A stretch of DNA of 64,000 nt. It comes from Spirochaetota bacterium (GTDB lineage Bacteria > Spirochaetota > UBA4802 > UBA5550). The translations under genes and the position numbers were made by a program. The stretch is from contig JAGNKX010000002.1 in assembly GCA_017999915.1 (NCBI GenBank), positions 248,001-312,000 of the forward strand, in the 5' to 3' direction. The notes beneath the pieces are model-generated. The model saw nothing but the letters and a program-made list of their open reading frames with translations, was not told the DNA's origin and made no database searches. Shown one piece after another: positions 26,944 to 35,449 of the stretch. The number at the start of each line of letters is the position of its first letter. Within the stretch, counting starts at the first letter, position 1.

Positions 26944-27879
26944 ATGAATACAGCGATCCACATCAGGGACCTGGTCCTGAAAAATCCCGTGACCGTGGCG
27001 TCCGGCACGGCCGGGTACGGCGAGGAGCTGTCCGGGTTCATCGACATCTCGAAGTTGGGGGCAATCTTCACCAAGGGCCTCTCGGTGAAGCCGCGGCCGG
27101 GAAACAGGGGGAACCGCATCATCGAGACCCCGGCCGGGGTCCTCAACTCCATCGGCCTGGAAAACGTGGGACTTGAGCGGTTCTTGAGCGAAAAGCTCCC
27201 CTTCCTGATAAAGGCCGGGGCCGCGGTGATCCCCAACGTGGCGGGCCATTCGGTAGAGGAAAACGTGGAGCTCTGCGCCGCCCTTTCCGCGGCGGAGGGC
27301 GTCGGGGCCCTGGAGCTTAACGTATCGTGCCCCAACGTGAAGGAGGGCGGCATGGCCTTCGGCACGGACCTGAAGCGCTTCACGGACCTCGTGGAGAAGG
27401 CGCGGAAGGCGACGACGTGCCCCCTCATCGTGAAGCTTTCGCCCAACGTCACGGACATAACCGAGTTCGCGGTGCGGGCAGAGCGGATCGGGGCCGACGC
27501 CCTGTCCGCGGTAAACACGTTCCTGGGTATGAAGATCGACACGAAAAAAAAGAGGCCCCACTTCCAGAACAGGGTCGCGGGCCTGTCCGGTCCGGCCATA
27601 CGGCCCCTGGCGGTGCGGGTAGTGTACCAGATCTTCGAAAAGGTGAAGATCCCGGTCATCGGCCTCGGCGGCATCGCCTGTTTCGAGGACATGCTGGAGT
27701 TCCTCATGGCCGGCGCCGCGGCCGTATCCGTCGGCACCATGAACATGGTGGACCCGGCCCTTTCCGTCTCCCTTATCGGCGAGCTGGAAGGATACATGAA
27801 AAAAGAAAAAATTGCCGATATACATGATATCATAGGCGTGGCGCACCATGCTACCGGTGAATCGCCTGGCTGTTCATGA
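26944..27879 (+). CDS. pyrD: Dihydroorotate dehydrogenase, class 1
   Basis: 311 residues. It oxidises dihydroorotate to orotate in pyrimidine synthesis, using FMN. Family features are NPVTVASGTAGYGEE, FTKGLSVKPRPGNRGNRI, NSIGLEN, LNVSCPNVKEGG (with the Cys base typical of class 1 rather than the Ser of class 2), VKLSPNV and GLGGIACFEDMLEFLMAGA. The length and sequence fit the class 1B, NAD-linked form, but no pyrK is visible here. The start at 26944 is preferred because MNTAIHIRDLVLKNPV is the conserved beginning. A possible promoter is TTGACT (26889-26894), 17 bases, TATCTG. Confidence 0.93.
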   Translation: MNTAIHIRDLVLKNPVTVASGTAGYGEELSGFIDISKLGAIFTKGLSVKPRPGNRGNRIIETPAGVLNSIGLENVGLERFLSEKLPFLIKAGAAVIPNVAGHSVEENVELCAALSAAEGVGALELNVSCPNVKEGGMAFGTDLKRFTDLVEKARKATTCPLIVKLSPNVTDITEFAVRAERIGADALSAVNTFLGMKIDTKKKRPHFQNRVAGLSGPAIRPLAVRVVYQIFEKVKIPVIGLGGIACFEDMLEFLMAGAAAVSVGTMNMVDPALSVSLIGELEGYMKKEKIADIHDIIGVAHHATGESPGCS

Positions 27880-27882
27880 TAA

Positions 27883-27902
27883 GCGCGGTTCTTGAACCGC
27901 GC
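27883..27902. other. Hairpin between pyrD and hisC
   Basis: GCGCGGTTC / GAACCGCGC, nine complementary bases with two in the loop, immediately after pyrD and followed by CTTTAC. The T-run is poor, so it may be a weak terminator or an mRNA-stabilising hairpin. Confidence 0.5.
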
Positions 27903-27927
27903 CTTTACGAATCAAACCGAGGATCAT

Positions 27928-28998
27928 ATGGCCAAAGGAAACGAAATGAGATACTGGAACACCCGGCTGAAGAACGCCGCGGAATACATACCGGGGGAGC
28001 AGCCCCAGGGCCTCGACGAATTCATCAAGCTGAACACCAACGAGAACCCCTTCCCGCCCTCCAAGACCGTGCTGGAGGCGATCAGGTCCGCTGCGAACGA
28101 CTCCCTCAAGCGCTACCCGGACCCGACGGCCCGGGCGATCCGCGAGGCCTTCGCGTCGGCAAAGGGCGTGGACGCGGAAAACGTCTTCGTGGGCAACGGC
28201 TCCGACGAGATCTTCACCCTCCTCTTCCGGGGATTCATCGACCCCGAGGGCCTGGCGGCCTTCGCCTATCCGTCCTACGCCCTCTATTCCACCCTGGCGC
28301 AGATGAACGGAATCAAGTATGAAACGGTCCCGCTGAACAAGGACTTCTCCTACAACCTCGGGGCTTTTTTAAAGAAAAAATACAATCTCGTCATCATCGC
28401 CAACCCGAACAACCCCACCGGCACCTACGTGGAGGTGGAGGAGATCGCGTCGTTCCTCCAGAAATTCAAGGGGCTCCTGGTGGTGGACGAGGCCTATGTC
28501 GACTTCTACGGCGGCTCAGCCGCGGGCCTCACGGACGAATTCGACAACCTCATCGTGACGCAATCAATGTCCAAATCCTACTCTTTGGCGGGGCTCCGCA
28601 TCGGCTTCGCGGTGGCGTCCCTGGACATCATCCGGGGCCTCATGAAGATCAAGGACTCCTACAACGTGGACCTGCTGGCCACAGCCGGGGCAGTGGCCGC
28701 CCTGAAGGACAAGCGCGGCTTCAACTACAACATCGAGATGGTGGTGAGCAACAAGGAGTACCTAGAGGAGAGCCTGACGGCGTTGGGCTTCGAGATAATC
28801 CCCTCCCGGGCCAACTTCATCTTTGTCAGGCACCCGAAGATCAAGTCATCGGACCTGTACCAGAAGCTGAAGGACAAAAAGATCCTCGTCAGGCACTACA
28901 CCGGCCCGGTGCAGTCAGAGTACATCCGCATCAGTGTGGGCACCATGATGGAGAACAAGGCGGTGATAAAGGAGCTTTCGGTTATAACAGGTCAATAG
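27928..28998 (+). CDS. hisC: Histidinol-phosphate aminotransferase
   Basis: 356 residues, fold type I PLP enzyme of histidine synthesis. Signature parts are KLNTNENPFPPS, RYPDPTARAIREAFA, FVGNGSDEIFTLLFRGF, IANPNNPTGTYVE, VVDEAYVDFYGGSA and the PLP-lysine segment TQSMSKSYSLAGLRIGFAVA. GAGGA sits before the ATG at 27928. It follows pyrD by only 48 bases, so two unrelated biosynthetic genes may be in one transcript. No other his genes are nearby. Related enzymes act on aromatic amino acids, so some breadth is possible. Confidence 0.92.
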   Translation: MAKGNEMRYWNTRLKNAAEYIPGEQPQGLDEFIKLNTNENPFPPSKTVLEAIRSAANDSLKRYPDPTARAIREAFASAKGVDAENVFVGNGSDEIFTLLFRGFIDPEGLAAFAYPSYALYSTLAQMNGIKYETVPLNKDFSYNLGAFLKKKYNLVIIANPNNPTGTYVEVEEIASFLQKFKGLLVVDEAYVDFYGGSAAGLTDEFDNLIVTQSMSKSYSLAGLRIGFAVASLDIIRGLMKIKDSYNVDLLATAGAVAALKDKRGFNYNIEMVVSNKEYLEESLTALGFEIIPSRANFIFVRHPKIKSSDLYQKLKDKKILVRHYTGPVQSEYIRISVGTMMENKAVIKELSVITGQ

Positions 28999-29083
28999 GC
29001 CGGTTGACAAACCGTCTCTTCACATCAAATCCGCGCTTACCGGTATGACAAAGTAATCAATCTCAACAAACAAACCCAAATGA

Positions 29084-31288
29084 TCAGAGATTGAATTTCA
29101 ACAATACGCTCGTTCCCAGATTCTGTTCGATAAGAAGTGTACCTTTTATCTGTTTGGCCAGCACATTGATCAACCTGAATCCCATGCTTTTTGCCTGATC
29201 CAGCGCGGCGCCCTCCGGCAAGCCGACGCCATTGTCGGATACGCCGAGATTGATCCGGCCATCCTCCATCCTGAGCCTGATACCTATTTCTCCGCTCATA
29301 CCGCCGGGAAAGGCATATTTGACCGCATTGGTAATGAGCTCATTCAGGATAAGCCCGAGGGGCACCGCACGCTTAATATCGAGTTTGACTTCATCGAGAT
29401 TCATTGAAAGCCGAATAGTCCCTTTATTCATGGCATAGGATTCGGCAATCATGTTCACCAGGTCCCTGATGTAGTCGGACAGATCAATTCTATCAAGGTC
29501 ATCCGACTGGACCAGCTTATCGTATATGGCCGACATCGCGTCGATGCGGGAACGCGCGTCATGAAAAATCCGCCGGCTGTCCTCATCGGGTAATCTATCA
29601 ACCTCGAGATTGAGCAGACTGGCGATGACATTCATATTGTTCTTCACCCGGTGCTGGAGCTCCTTCATCAGGACTTCTTTTTGCCTGAGGGATTTTTCCA
29701 GTTCATTTTCGATCCTTTTGAGTTCCGATATGTCCTTGGATACGCCCATGAACCCGATGAGCCGTCCTTCCGGGTCCCGTAATACGTTGACGGTATTATC
29801 AACCCATACCGTGGAGCCGTTCTTGTGGTATTCCTCGAGAATGATGCGGGTGTTGGGGTTCAACCCCCGCTCGACATCGGGCATCTTATGTTCGTACAGT
29901 TCATAAATCACTTTCAGTGATTCCGGGGTGAACATATCCTCCAGTGTTCGACCTATGACTTCGTCCGGCTCAAAGCCGCGTAATTTTCTGATAGACGGGC
30001 TTATATATGTAAAGCATAGATCAGAATTGAGGAGCCAGATAACATCGTCAGTGTTTTCGGCCAGGAGCCGGTACAATGATTCACTTTCCCTGAGGGCTTG
30101 CTTGATCTTCAGTCTCTCGGTGATGTCATGGAGGACCTCGATAGCCCCGATCTTGCTGCCGCTGGAATCAAAGAGCGGTGATGCCACTCCCCATATATAC
30201 GCACCTGCGTCCTGATTCAGATGAGCCACATGAGTTTCCGCATATACGCTATTCCCGACTCGCAATACGTAATTATATCTCGACTCCAGTTCCTGAGACG
30301 GCTGATCGACGAGATCGACTAGAATAGGCCGCCGCTCCCGGTAAAAGGGAAGAGCGTAGGCATAATCACCCTGCCCGATTATATCCTCCTTCTTGATAGA
30401 GGTCAAATCCTCCATGGCTTTATTCCAGAATATTACCCTCCGATCACGATCGACGACAAATGTCGGATCCGGCAGGAATTCGATGATATCATGCATCTGC
30501 TGGAAGGCGGTGTTCAATTTCGCCTCGGCCAGTTTGCGTTCGGTTAGATCGCGCGTGACAATAATGACGCAGGGCTCGCCATTATAAGTGATCCTGCTCG
30601 CCGACATCTGAAGCGTCTTGATGGTGCCGTTTTTGATGCGTATGGGAACTTCCAGGCCATCGACGCGACCCTTCGACTCCAGTTCCGCCAGCATTCGTAT
30701 CCGGTCATCCGGATCAAACCACAGGCGAAGATCGCTTACGGCGGAGCGGCCGAGGGCTTCCTCCCGAGCATACCCGGTGAAATTTGTAAAGGTCTTGTTG
30801 ATTTCCATGATAAGACCGGTGACCATGTGCGTAATGGATGTCGAATCAGGATTGGCGTGAAACATGGTAGAGAAGTTATCCCTGTTGAGGCGGAGAAGCC
30901 TGTTCGCCTCATAGAGCTTGAAGGCCATCTTGATCGATGCATCGAGAACCGGGCCGCCGCTGTTTTTAATGACATAGCCGTATGATGCTATCGTATCGGT
31001 CAGCTCAACGATCTCCTTTTCCATATATGATGTGAGGAAGACCACGGGTATATCATGGTCTCTCAATATCTCCCTGGCTGCCTGCGTTCCGTCAATCCCT
31101 CTACCCAGGTCAATATCCATCAGGATGAGATCGATCCCGTGCTTACCCACTCTACACAGATCGATAGCTTCTTCACCGGTCATTACATGAACGACATTGT
31201 AGCCTTCATGCTCCAGTCTATCCGCTTCCAACATTCCGCTAATGACATCATCTTCCACAAGTAACAACGTCTTGGATGCTAATTCCAT
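29084..31288 (-). CDS. Hybrid sensor histidine kinase: REC, three PAS, HisKA_2, HATPase
   Basis: 734 residues. Order: an N-terminal receiver domain (phospho-Asp in LILMDIDLG, about residue 58), three PAS domains (about 130-240, 255-380, 390-515), then HisKA_2 with phospho-acceptor His in KELQHRVKNNM, and a C-terminal HATPase (NELITNAVKYAFPGG, SDNGVGLPEG, MGFRLINVLAKQ). There is no membrane segment, so it works in the cytoplasm. The receiver at the front suggests input from another kinase. A paralogue lies at 43032-45197. GGGGA precedes the ATG at 31288. The frame opens 12 codons earlier. No dedicated response regulator gene is adjacent. Confidence 0.92.
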   Translation of the reverse strand: MELASKTLLLVEDDVISGMLEADRLEHEGYNVVHVMTGEEAIDLCRVGKHGIDLILMDIDLGRGIDGTQAAREILRDHDIPVVFLTSYMEKEIVELTDTIASYGYVIKNSGGPVLDASIKMAFKLYEANRLLRLNRDNFSTMFHANPDSTSITHMVTGLIMEINKTFTNFTGYAREEALGRSAVSDLRLWFDPDDRIRMLAELESKGRVDGLEVPIRIKNGTIKTLQMSASRITYNGEPCVIIVTRDLTERKLAEAKLNTAFQQMHDIIEFLPDPTFVVDRDRRVIFWNKAMEDLTSIKKEDIIGQGDYAYALPFYRERRPILVDLVDQPSQELESRYNYVLRVGNSVYAETHVAHLNQDAGAYIWGVASPLFDSSGSKIGAIEVLHDITERLKIKQALRESESLYRLLAENTDDVIWLLNSDLCFTYISPSIRKLRGFEPDEVIGRTLEDMFTPESLKVIYELYEHKMPDVERGLNPNTRIILEEYHKNGSTVWVDNTVNVLRDPEGRLIGFMGVSKDISELKRIENELEKSLRQKEVLMKELQHRVKNNMNVIASLLNLEVDRLPDEDSRRIFHDARSRIDAMSAIYDKLVQSDDLDRIDLSDYIRDLVNMIAESYAMNKGTIRLSMNLDEVKLDIKRAVPLGLILNELITNAVKYAFPGGMSGEIGIRLRMEDGRINLGVSDNGVGLPEGAALDQAKSMGFRLINVLAKQIKGTLLIEQNLGTSVLLKFNL

Positions 31289-31339
31289 GCTTAATCCCCA
31301 ATCTAACCTAAAAGTATATCCCAAAACCTATGTGAATAG

Positions 31340-31369
31340 TATCTGTATATAGTATACAATATACAGATA
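31340..31369. promoter_or_regulatory. Palindrome upstream of the hybrid kinase gene
   Basis: TATCTGTATA (31340-31349) and TATACAGATA (31360-31369) are perfect 10-base arms around ten AT-rich bases. They lie about 50 bases before the kinase start. The shape is that of a dimeric regulator's binding site. The regulator is unknown. Confidence 0.55.
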
Positions 31370-31559
31370 TAGCATAAATTAATCAAGCAAATTATTGCAC
31401 AATGCAACCAATTTTTTACATAAATATTACCAAGAAAAATGGAACAGTCTTAAATAACTCGCCCAATTTGGGGAAAAAGACATAAGCGGAAGACAACCGT
31501 CAACCATTCAGGCCGATAACGATGATGGAAAAAAAGACAAACGGTGAGGAGCTTTTTTA

Positions 31560-32186
31560 TTATAATGAGAGCTTTATGACCCGCCCGGCGGTGTTGGTAA
31601 CGAAGCTGCGCTGGACCAGCTCATCAAAGGTGATCATGTTGTCCTCGAACTTGATGAAATCCTCCTTCAGGATCCACACGCTCACGTGCTCGCTGCCACC
31701 CCTGGAGGTCCATTTCCATCCGATAACCATGCCGGCGATATGGTCTTCGCTGAAGATGCTCCGGCAGGAGTTGATGGTCTGGACCACGTCACGGAGGTTC
31801 CGCCGCACCAGGGTCACGGCGACATTCTCAAAGGGCTGGTCGTAATTTCCCTTGGTGTCGATATCAACGCCCAGGTAAAGCTTATTGCGGTCCCCCGATT
31901 TCTTGTCGAAGTAAAAGCCGATGCTTCCCTTGTCGACGGCAAGCTTCTTCTTCTCAACGATATCGCCGGCGATGCCGATGAGGTAGCGGATGAACTTGTT
32001 ATGATACTCCGTTGCCGACGTGGTATACCGCTGGACATCCACCAGGAGATCGGCGTACTTCTCCTTGTTCTGGTCGTTATAGTAGTCCAGTATCTTCTGC
32101 TCCCGCTCGGTGGTGAGGGCGCAGGTCGCGAAGAATAGCACCGTCAGGAGCATTAAAAAAACGATATATTTTTTTCCGTTGTTCAT
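31560..32186 (-). CDS. Hypothetical lipoprotein-like exported protein
   Basis: 208 residues. A hydrophobic signal (about 6-21) ends in FFATC, a weak lipobox (Cys22). The rest is mixed charged helix and strand with no recognised domain. One further Cys is present (NSCRSIF). It is divergent from the NamZ gene, and the tandem array lies between the two. Function unknown. Confidence 0.7.
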   Translation of the reverse strand: MNNGKKYIVFLMLLTVLFFATCALTTEREQKILDYYNDQNKEKYADLLVDVQRYTTSATEYHNKFIRYLIGIAGDIVEKKKLAVDKGSIGFYFDKKSGDRNKLYLGVDIDTKGNYDQPFENVAVTLVRRNLRDVVQTINSCRSIFSEDHIAGMVIGWKWTSRGGSEHVSVWILKEDFIKFEDNMITFDELVQRSFVTNTAGRVIKLSL

Positions 32187-32383
32187 ATCATCTTCCTTAT
32201 TATGATTGTGTCTGCCGTGGGAACCACGGGTCAGTACGCCGCACCGGCGTCACGGTTTTATGTAACTTTTATGGCGCCGATTAACGACAATTATATCAGT
32301 TATGTGCTTCACCTTACCCTCCCGGTGCATGCAATGTCAAGCAGGTTTAGGAATAATTGTTGACCGTGGGGCAAGGATTTATA
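32187..32383. other. Leader of the lipoprotein gene before the tandem array
   Basis: No gene is visible. This is ordinary intergenic sequence up to the first array unit. It should hold the minus-strand promoter of the lipoprotein gene, which I cannot place. Confidence 0.45.
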
Positions 32384-32723
32384 CCGATAACTATCGGCTC
32401 TGTACCGATAACTATCGGCTCTGCACCGATAACTATCGGCTCTGCACCGATAACTATCGGCTCTGTACCGATAACTATCGGGCTCTGTACCGATAACTAT
32501 CGGGCTCTGTACCGATAACTATCGGGCTCTGCACCGATAACTATCGGGCTCTGCACCGATAACTATCGGGCTCTGCACCGATAACTATCGGGCTCTGTAC
32601 CGATAACTATCGGGCTCTGTACCGATAACTATCGGGCTCTGTACCGATAACTATCGGGCTCTGTACCGATAACTATCGGGCTCTGTACCGATAACTATCG
32701 GGCTCTGTACCGATAACTATCGG
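32384..32723 (+). repeat. Tandem array of 16 CCGATAACTATCGG units
   Basis: Sixteen identical 14-base cores, all in the same orientation. The first four steps are 21 bases (spacer CTCTGTA or CTCTGCA) and the other eleven are 22 bases (one extra G). Each core has 6-base inverted arms (CCGATA / TATCGG) around a central AC. A 21-22 base step is two helical turns, so all cores face one side of the helix. The array ends 31 bases before the NamZ start codon. Further copies occur at 2544, 2597, 2640 and 22420. A reading frame with repeated T-D-N-Y-R exists through part of it but breaks at the change of step, so coding is not credible. Confidence 0.95.
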
Positions 32724-32754
32724 CATATTTACTAATTTCTCTGGAACCGGACAC

Positions 32755-34002
32755 ATGAACAGAATCACACTACGGATATCCGCAGCCTGTATCCTCTTAA
32801 TCCTTTTCTCGGGCTGCGGAAGCAGTGTCAGCTATAATCTCAACCCCGGCGGCCGCCACGTCCGCACCGGCATAGAACGCTTCATCGGCGGCCCGGTAAA
32901 GAAATACAGGGGACGCAAGGCAGCCCTGGTGACCAACCACTCCGGCTATGACTTCGACCTGAGGCAGAATATCCAGCTCCTGCGGGACAGCGGCGTCACG
33001 GTGTCCATGGTCCTGGCGCCGGAGCATGGCATTTACGGATATAAAAACGACCTCGACTTCCATCCCGTGTCGTTCGACCGGATCATCAACTGCCATATCT
33101 ACAACCTCTACGGCATTAACCGGAACACACTCAGGTACCTGATACAACAGGTGGACATCGTGATCTTCGACATACAGGACATGGGCATGCGCTGCTACAC
33201 CTATATCACGAACCTGAAGGATATCATGGACGCCATGGACGGCCTTGACCGGGAGCTCATCGTCCTCGACCGCCCCAACCCCGTTGGCTTCCTGGGCATC
33301 GACGGCTCCTTCCTGGAAAAGCGCTATGCCACGAAGTACGTGAGCGCCTTCCCCGCGCCGTTCCTGTACGACATGACCATAGGCGAATCGGCCCGGTACT
33401 ACCGGGGCCAGTTCAGGCCGAAGGTTAAGCTCAGGGTGATCAACATGGGCGGGTATTCCCGGCGCGGGCTCTTCAACAAAACGGGGCTCCCCTGGATACC
33501 GCCCTCGCCGAACCTGCCGACCTACGAATCGGCCATCGTGTACACCGCCATTGTTCTCATGGAAGGGATAAACCTTTCCCTCGGCCGGGGAACCACCAAG
33601 CCCTTCGAGTATATCGGCGCGCCATGGATCGAGCCGGTATCCTTCTGCAAAAAGTTGGAAGAGCTCAAACTGAAGAGCTTCAGGTTCAAACCGGTCTACT
33701 TCAAGCCTACCTTCAGCAAGTACGCCAACATGCGCTGCGGCGGCGCCCAGATCTTTTACACCGGCGGCAAATTCAGTCCCACTGAAACGGCCTATCGCAT
33801 CATCGGGGCCGTCATGAAGAACTATCCCTACCTCGCCCAATGGGTGCGGTTCGGGCCTTTTTATGACATCGATGGACTGGCCGGCACCGACAAGTTCAGG
33901 GTGTACATTCAGGCCGGGAAGCCCTGGAAGGAATTCATTAAGGCAACTGCGCCGGGGATCAAAGAATACAGGAAAAAAAGAAGGAAATATACGCTCTACT
34001 GA
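32755..34002 (+). CDS. namZ: Exo-beta-N-acetylmuramidase NamZ-like (DUF1343) lipoprotein
   Basis: 415 residues. A lipoprotein signal (LFSGC, Cys20) places it at the envelope. The DUF1343/NamZ family removes N-acetylmuramic acid from the non-reducing end of peptidoglycan fragments, serving cell-wall recycling or foraging. Family blocks visible: KAALVTNHSGYDF, VLAPEHGIYGYK, VIFDIQDMGMRCYTYI, DRPNPVG, PPSPNLPTYESA and LSLGRGTTKPFEYIGAPWI. Oddity: MEGINLSLGRG has Ile where most members have Thr. It sits directly downstream of the 16-unit array, which may influence its transcription. Confidence 0.9.
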   Translation: MNRITLRISAACILLILFSGCGSSVSYNLNPGGRHVRTGIERFIGGPVKKYRGRKAALVTNHSGYDFDLRQNIQLLRDSGVTVSMVLAPEHGIYGYKNDLDFHPVSFDRIINCHIYNLYGINRNTLRYLIQQVDIVIFDIQDMGMRCYTYITNLKDIMDAMDGLDRELIVLDRPNPVGFLGIDGSFLEKRYATKYVSAFPAPFLYDMTIGESARYYRGQFRPKVKLRVINMGGYSRRGLFNKTGLPWIPPSPNLPTYESAIVYTAIVLMEGINLSLGRGTTKPFEYIGAPWIEPVSFCKKLEELKLKSFRFKPVYFKPTFSKYANMRCGGAQIFYTGGKFSPTETAYRIIGAVMKNYPYLAQWVRFGPFYDIDGLAGTDKFRVYIQAGKPWKEFIKATAPGIKEYRKKRRKYTLY

Positions 34003-34010
34003 AATTAAAT

Positions 34011-34082
34011 CTCTCGCAGAGTCACAGAGACGCAGATTGATTATCAAATTTATCTCTGCGCCCCTGCGTCTCCGCGAGAAAC
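34011..34082. repeat. Inverted repeat of CGCAGAG/CTCTGCG type
   Basis: TCTCTCGCAGAGTCACAGAG (from 34011) and the mirrored TCTCTGCGCCCCTGCGTCTC region (to 34082) form imperfect arms of about 27 bases around an AT loop. Dispersed repeats of this look occur in many bacterial genomes (recollection). It lies between the NamZ and SDR genes and may fold in the mRNA or end transcription. Confidence 0.6.
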
Positions 34083-34102
34083 AAAAAATGCAGGATACAA
34101 TT

Positions 34103-34921
34103 ATGGATAAACAATGGGTACTTATCACCGGTGCGAGTACCGGAATCGGCAGGGCCTGCGCGGAACAGCTCGCGTCCCGGGGGTTCGGCGTGTATGCCTG
34201 CGCGCGCAAAAAGAAGGACCTCGACGACCTGGAGAAGATCGCCGGTGTCGTGCCGGTAAAGCTCGATGTGACAAGCCCGAAGGATACATCTGCCGCCCTC
34301 GCCTTTGTCATGAAAAGGAAGACCGGCCTCTATGGCCTGATCAACAACGCCGGCATTGCCGTTGCGGGACCGCTGATAGACATATCCGATGCCGACATGG
34401 AGCGGCAGCTGGACGCGAATATTTTAGGCGTCCACCGGGTGACGCGGACCTTCCTGCCCCTTCTCATCGAATCAGCCGGAAGGATCGTGATGATGTCCAG
34501 CGATTCCGGCTTTTTCGCCACTCCCTTCACCGGACCCTACTGCGCGAGCAAGTTCGCTCTAGAAGGCTACTCAGACTCCCTGCGCCGCGAGCTTCTCCTG
34601 TGCGGCGTGAAGGTCGTCATCATAGAGCCGGGCCGAGTGGCCACGCCCGTCTGGGACAAGACCGAGGAAATCCTGAACATGAAAGGCACCTCCCCCTTCA
34701 TTGAAACGGCCCGGAAAATCGGAGAGCAGGCCGTCAGGAAGGGCAGAACCACCGGCCTTCCGCCGGAAGCCATTGCCCGGATGGTGCATAGGGCCCTGAC
34801 GAAAAAACAGCCGCGCCTGCGGTACCTGGTGGCGCCATCGACGCTGAAATACAGGATCGTCAAGGTCCTGCCCGCATCCATGGTTGACAGGATGGTGAAG
34901 AAAGAGCTCGAAAAAGAATGA
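34103..34921 (+). CDS. Short-chain dehydrogenase/reductase
   Basis: 272 residues, classical SDR. Nucleotide motif TGASTGIGRAC at the N-terminus, LDVTSP (acidic/adenine site), NNAGIAVAG, catalytic Ser in MMSSDSGFF and YxxxK in YCASKFALEGY, then IEPGRVATP. The C-terminal ~60 residues (ARMVHRALTKKQPRLRYLV) resemble the retinol-dehydrogenase/DHRS-like subgroup acting on hydrophobic alcohols or ketones. AGGA seven bases upstream supports the ATG at 34103. The frame is open much further upstream, through the inverted repeat, without meaning. Confidence 0.9.
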   Translation: MDKQWVLITGASTGIGRACAEQLASRGFGVYACARKKKDLDDLEKIAGVVPVKLDVTSPKDTSAALAFVMKRKTGLYGLINNAGIAVAGPLIDISDADMERQLDANILGVHRVTRTFLPLLIESAGRIVMMSSDSGFFATPFTGPYCASKFALEGYSDSLRRELLLCGVKVVIIEPGRVATPVWDKTEEILNMKGTSPFIETARKIGEQAVRKGRTTGLPPEAIARMVHRALTKKQPRLRYLVAPSTLKYRIVKVLPASMVDRMVKKELEKE

Positions 34922-34954
34922 TAATCAATCAATGGCACTTCTTGAAAGAAAAAC

Positions 34955-34983
34955 TTGACATTATTTAAGTATTTTATTATATT
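34955..34983 (+). promoter_or_regulatory. Strong promoter for the small ferredoxin gene
   Basis: TTGACA (34955-34960), exactly 17 bases, TATATT (34978-34983). The start codon follows about 33 bases later with GAGG in between. Confidence 0.75.
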
Positions 34984-35015
34984 CTTAACAATCAAATAGT
35001 TGAGGATATGACACC

Positions 35016-35189
35016 ATGACAGTGAACCCCAAACGATGCCCACAGAACCATACATGCCCGGCTGTGCGGTATTGCCCCCATGGGGCAATTGAACAAAAAG
35101 GGCATGGACTGCCTGCCATAAACGAAAGCAAGTGCCAGCATTGCAGCGCCTGCGTAACCTTCTGCCCGATGGGAGCGATTGAAGAATGA
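35016..35189 (+). CDS. Small cysteine-rich ferredoxin-like protein
   Basis: 57 residues, too short for usual gene calls. It has two clusters: CPQNHTCPAVRYCPHGAIE and CQHCSACVTFCPMGAIEE. The second is a regular 4Fe-4S motif. The first has CxxxxxCxxxxxC spacing and looks altered, so one or two clusters are possible. Its stop overlaps the next start (ATGA), so it is coupled to the DUF6132-like membrane protein. I recall this pair occurring together in other bacteria. A joint role in redox sensing or metal/sulfur handling is inference. Confidence 0.8.
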   Translation: MTVNPKRCPQNHTCPAVRYCPHGAIEQKGHGLPAINESKCQHCSACVTFCPMGAIEE

Positions 35190-35395
35190 TGCGTGAAAAT
35201 GAAAGTACATTAAGCAAGAATAAACCGAGAAGGATCCCCTGGGGCCTTGTGCTGGGCATCGGCATCGGCGGAATCGCCGGTTTTCTCTTTTATTACTTTA
35301 TCGGCTGCAGCACCGGAACGTGCCCCATCACGTCAAACCCCTATGGAAGCATTCTCCTCGGCGCGCTGATGGGCGCCATGGTATCCAGGCTGTAG
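35186..35395 (+). CDS. DUF6132-like small membrane protein
   Basis: 69 residues. A charged N-terminus is followed by two hydrophobic segments (about 19-40 and 52-66). The connecting stretch GCSTGTCPITSNPYGS is highly characteristic of this family. Two cysteines lie at the membrane face and could take part in thiol or metal chemistry. It is translationally coupled to the small ferredoxin. The biochemical role is unknown. Confidence 0.82.
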   Translation: MMRENESTLSKNKPRRIPWGLVLGIGIGGIAGFLFYYFIGCSTGTCPITSNPYGSILLGALMGAMVSRL

Positions 35396-35449
35396 AAAAG
35401 ACACTGAGTCCGCTGCCATCGCCGCCCTATGATTGGTGCGATAAATGTT

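Noticed and set aside
32302-32496. ORF with repeated T-D-N-Y-R-L-C units through the tandem array
   Set aside because: The frame follows the 21-base step and collapses where the step becomes 22. It has no ribosome site. The signal is the DNA repeat, not a protein.
32384-32723. CRISPR array
   Set aside because: Spacers are 7-8 bases and nearly identical, cores are 14 bases, and there are no cas genes. It is a tandem repeat, not CRISPR.
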